Shown here in pieces: positions 4,806-7,178 of a DNA stretch of 7,178 bases. Location of the stretch: contig PUMG01000005.1 of the NCBI GenBank assembly GCA_003551265.1, positions 1 through 7,178 on the forward strand, written 5' to 3'. Below the pieces are notes generated by a model. That model made no database searches and was not told the origin of the DNA. It saw only the letters and a list, made by a program, of their open reading frames with translations. The first letter of the stretch is position 1, and every line of letters begins with the position of its first letter. This stretch comes from Halovenus sp. (GTDB lineage: Archaea > Halobacteriota > Halobacteria > Halobacteriales > Haloarculaceae). The position numbers and the translations under genes were made by a program.

Positions 4806-5780
4806 ATGACAGACACCACTACCAGGCGCTACGCGCGAGCGAACGAGAACGAGGAACAGTCCGAACGCGAGTCCGACGAGAGCGTGGGCTGTCCGGAGTG
4901 TGGCGGTAAACTCGCTTCGGATTCGGAACACGGCGAAACAGTGTGCGAGGAGTGTGGGCTGGTCGTCGAGGAGCGAGAAATCGACCCCGGGCCGGAGTGG
5001 CGCGCGTTCGACTCCAGTGAGCGCGACCAGAAATCACGGGTCGGTGCTCCGACGACCCACATGATGCACGACAAGGGGTTGTCAACGAACATCGGCTGGC
5101 AGGATAAAGACGCCTACGGCAACACGCTGTCGAGCCGTCAGCGCGAGAAGATGCAGCGTCTGCGTACCTGGAACGAACGCTTTCGGACCCGCGATTCACG
5201 CGAGCGAAACCTGAAACAGGCCCTCGGGGAGATTGACCGGATGGCGTCGGCGCTCGGACTTCCCGAGAACGTCCGTGAGACTGCGAGCGTCATCTACCGC
5301 CGGGCACTCGAAGAGAATTTGCTTCCGGGCCGGTCCATCGAAGGGGTTGCGACGTCGGCACTCTACGCTGCGGCCCGACAGGCCGGCACGCCACGGTCAC
5401 TCGATGAGTTAACACAGGTTTCTCGTGTCGAGAAGGACGAAATCGCTCGCACATACCGGTACGTCGTCAGAGAGCTACGGCTCGAAATCGAGCCAGCCGA
5501 CCCGGAGAGCTACGTGCCACGGTTCGTCTCTGACCTGGACCTCTCCGAAGAGGTCGAACGGCGTGCCAGACAACTGTTGGCGACTGCCAAAGAACAGGGC
5601 GTCCACTCCGGCAAGTCTCCTGTCGGTCTCGCGGCCGCTGCTGTATACGCGTCTTCGCTCCTCACGAACCAGAAGGTGACACAGAGCGAGGTGAGCGAGG
5701 TTGCGAACATCTCCGAGGTCACTATCCGCAACCGGTATCACGAACTCCTCGAAGCCGAAGAGCGCATCCACGGGCTGTGA
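4806..5780 (+). CDS. tfb: Transcription initiation factor IIB (TFB)
   Basis: A 324-residue general transcription factor that binds TBP on the TATA box, contacts the BRE and recruits RNA polymerase. The N-terminal zinc ribbon is complete: CPECGG and CEECG supply C29, C32, C47 and C50. The B-reader/linker region follows (GPEWRAFDSSERDQKSRVG and then THMMHDKGLSTNIGW). Two cyclin-fold repeats occupy about 115-210 and 215-310. The first contains the GRSIEGVATSALYAAARQAG block and the second its counterpart, KSPVGLAAAAVYASS. The last helix-turn-helix (TQSEVSEVANISEVTIRNRY) is the BRE-contacting motif. The start at 4806 gives the usual haloarchaeal N-terminus (MTDTTTRRYA); a longer reading to 4701 would precede the promoter. 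Haloarchaea usually carry several TFB paralogues, so which one this is cannot be told from the window. The gene converges on the APH-like gene with a 17-bp gap. Confidence 0.97.
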   Translation: MTDTTTRRYARANENEEQSERESDESVGCPECGGKLASDSEHGETVCEECGLVVEEREIDPGPEWRAFDSSERDQKSRVGAPTTHMMHDKGLSTNIGWQDKDAYGNTLSSRQREKMQRLRTWNERFRTRDSRERNLKQALGEIDRMASALGLPENVRETASVIYRRALEENLLPGRSIEGVATSALYAAARQAGTPRSLDELTQVSRVEKDEIARTYRYVVRELRLEIEPADPESYVPRFVSDLDLSEEVERRARQLLATAKEQGVHSGKSPVGLAAAAVYASSLLTNQKVTQSEVSEVANISEVTIRNRYHELLEAEERIHGL

Positions 5781-5797
5781 GGTGGCTCTGAGCGGAG

Positions 5798-6814
5798 TTA
5801 ATTAATAATTTGTGTTATTCTCTCCGTACAGATCTTGATGTCGGTGTGACTAGTGATTCTCTCTGAGAGTGGTGATGAATCCCTCCCAAGTTTACCGTTC
5901 AGATATCTATCCAGAACGTAACAATAGTCGATAATTTTAAAATACTCATACAATCCTTCGATACCGAGGTCCGGACCGCTCTCGGCATACCCGTGGCGAA
6001 ATGCTGCAATGATAGCGTCTGCCTGCGACTGTCGACCATGCGGAACCCGCTCTGCCATCAATTCCATACCTCGTTCAAAAGTTATAACATCCTTGAGAGA
6101 GAGGTGATCGTAGAATGTATAATCAATTAAATCGATGTCGGAATCCGAGTAGTAGAGATTGTGTGGTGTAGGATCAGAGAATACACAACTGACCGGCGTC
6201 TCAACGTTTGAAATTTTGGAGATTATTTCATCAATTGCAGTCGTCAAGTCGTTACCGAGATGATGAGAGAATGCTTTGCTGTAACGGGTATACTTAACAA
6301 ACCGTGAGAAATCCACAGGTCTTACCATGTCACACTGTGTCCCTGAATGTAATCGTCCAAAGTAACGACCGACATTCTCCGCAGCCTTGCGGAGTCCTGA
6401 TGACTTGTATGCCCATACGCCTGGAAGAAAAAACAGTGGTAACAACAGAGAGAGCGGTCGACCTTTTGCTGGCTCCATGATCAGCAACGCTGGTGTGGTA
6501 TCGAGAAGTTCCGACTCCGGTATGCCAATATCCTCATTCAGAGCGAGAGACCTACTGACCGGTTCAACACGCTCAGGAGCGACTTCTCGGATATAGCGGA
6601 TCTGTTCTGTGTTATCCGAGTCTGTAAACTGCGTACGATACACCGCCTCGGCAGCTTCTCCTGTATCACCTGTTTTCTCTGATAGAACTGTCACTGAATC
6701 TATTTTACCGTATCTTTTGGGAAGATTGCGTTCAAGCATTGCAGCAGGCGTCTCAGTTCCTATCGCCATCTGTATACTTGCAGTAACCTCTGCCGCTCGT
6801 TTGAATCTTTCCAC
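5798..6814 (-). CDS. APH/choline-kinase-fold phosphotransferase-like protein, AT-rich
   Basis: A 338-residue protein with the order of elements of the aminoglycoside phosphotransferase (APH) superfamily: an N-lobe segment YIREV (74-78), LLIMEPAKGRPL (110-121) as the hinge, GRYFGRLHS (149-157) like the family's small-molecule-kinase helix, the catalytic loop FSDPTPHNL (212-220; D214 and N219), and LIDYTF (229-234; metal-binding D231). The usual HGD of the loop is FSD here, and the N-lobe lysine position is Arg, so activity is uncertain. Residues 121-136 are strikingly hydrophobic and could touch the membrane. Codon use is clearly AT-richer than its neighbours (24 of 60 G/C bases at 6121-6180 against 40 of 60 in tfb at 5221-5280), which suggests horizontal transfer. 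The GTG at 6814 lies 7 nt after the secD stop, so it is likely co-transcribed; ATGs at 6769 or 6739 are alternative starts. The substrate is unknown. Confidence 0.75.
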   Translation of the reverse strand: MERFKRAAEVTASIQMAIGTETPAAMLERNLPKRYGKIDSVTVLSEKTGDTGEAAEAVYRTQFTDSDNTEQIRYIREVAPERVEPVSRSLALNEDIGIPESELLDTTPALLIMEPAKGRPLSLLLPLFFLPGVWAYKSSGLRKAAENVGRYFGRLHSGTQCDMVRPVDFSRFVKYTRYSKAFSHHLGNDLTTAIDEIISKISNVETPVSCVFSDPTPHNLYYSDSDIDLIDYTFYDHLSLKDVITFERGMELMAERVPHGRQSQADAIIAAFRHGYAESGPDLGIEGLYEYFKIIDYCYVLDRYLNGKLGRDSSPLSERITSHTDIKICTERITQIIN

Positions 6815-6821
6815 TGTGGGC

Positions 6822-7178
6822 CTACGCTCGTTTCACGTCGTCCAGCATGAGATGACGTAACACGTCACCGTAGGCCGGGCGCGTAATTCCGACCCCGATG
6901 AGGACACCGACGATGGTGACGATCGCAAAGCCCTGGAGGTCGCCGAGACTCAACACGGCGAGTGGACTCATGGCGATTATCGTCGTCGCTGCGGCCATGC
7001 CGATAATCCAGAACGCCTTCCGGAATCGGCTCTGGAACACCCTGCCTGTTTTCACATCCTGTTTTCGTTGTAAGATCTCGTCCGCCATGATTATCAGGTC
7101 GTCCAGCCCGGTTCCAATGACGGCGATGAAGCCTGCGATGTGTGAGAGGTCGAGTGCCATGCCGATTGCTGCCGCGAA
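6822..7178 (-). CDS. secD: SecD, protein-export membrane protein, C-terminal part
   Basis: The last 118 residues of SecD; the 5' part lies beyond the right edge and the frame is open to the final base. SecD works with SecF to assist Sec-dependent translocation using the ion gradient. Visible are the last three membrane segments of the RND-like domain: one around FAAAIGMALDLSHIAGFIAV leading into the conserved GTGLDDLIIMADEI, a second in FRKAFWIIGMAAATTIIAMS, and a third in LQGFAIVTIVGVLIGVGI followed by TRPAYGDVLRHLMLDD. These match haloarchaeal SecD closely, and the TAG stop at 6822-6824 comes at the normal end (VKRA), so the gene is not truncated by the foreign-looking gene behind it. In haloarchaea secF and secD are commonly neighbours; secF is expected further right but is not in view. 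Confidence 0.93.
   Translation of the reverse strand, partial: FAAAIGMALDLSHIAGFIAVIGTGLDDLIIMADEILQRKQDVKTGRVFQSRFRKAFWIIGMAAATTIIAMSPLAVLSLGDLQGFAIVTIVGVLIGVGITRPAYGDVLRHLMLDDVKRA

Overview
The window looks like chromosomal DNA from a haloarchaeon (class Halobacteria). Most proteins are strongly acidic and most genes use G/C-ending codons. A full-length archaeal TFB, a SecD C-terminus, a Tat-type lipoprotein cupredoxin and TATA boxes about 25-29 bp before start codons (leaderless transcription) all fit. No rRNA, tRNA or CRISPR array was seen.

Layout. At the left edge lies a short stretch of probable coding sequence that I could not identify, ending in two imperfect tandem 30-bp units. Next are a cupredoxin lipoprotein gene (minus strand) and, divergent from it, an acidic HEAT-repeat protein gene (plus strand). 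About 12 bp after the HEAT gene stops, a decayed IS200/IS605-type tnpB element begins (about 2019-2700, minus strand). It keeps its right-end palindrome but carries stop codons, an apparent 45-bp hairpin insertion and a large internal deletion. About 300 bp of unexplained sequence follows. Then come a small four-helix membrane protein gene, a yhbY-like RNA-binding protein gene overlapping an MscS-family channel gene by 4 bp, and a transcription factor B gene, all on the plus strand. Convergent with tfb is an AT-richer gene for a degenerate aminoglycoside-phosphotransferase-fold (APH-like) protein. It starts 7 nt after the stop of secD, whose 5' part lies beyond the right edge.

How the genes fit together. 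Most are housekeeping or envelope functions: copper electron transfer, protein export, osmotic-shock channel, general transcription. yhbY-mscS is a clear translationally coupled pair. The APH-like gene appears to be a later addition to the secD transcript. I see no complete new multi-gene system. The most interesting parts are the history of the tnpB remnant with its surviving guide-RNA-like end, and the foreign-looking kinase-fold gene behind secD.
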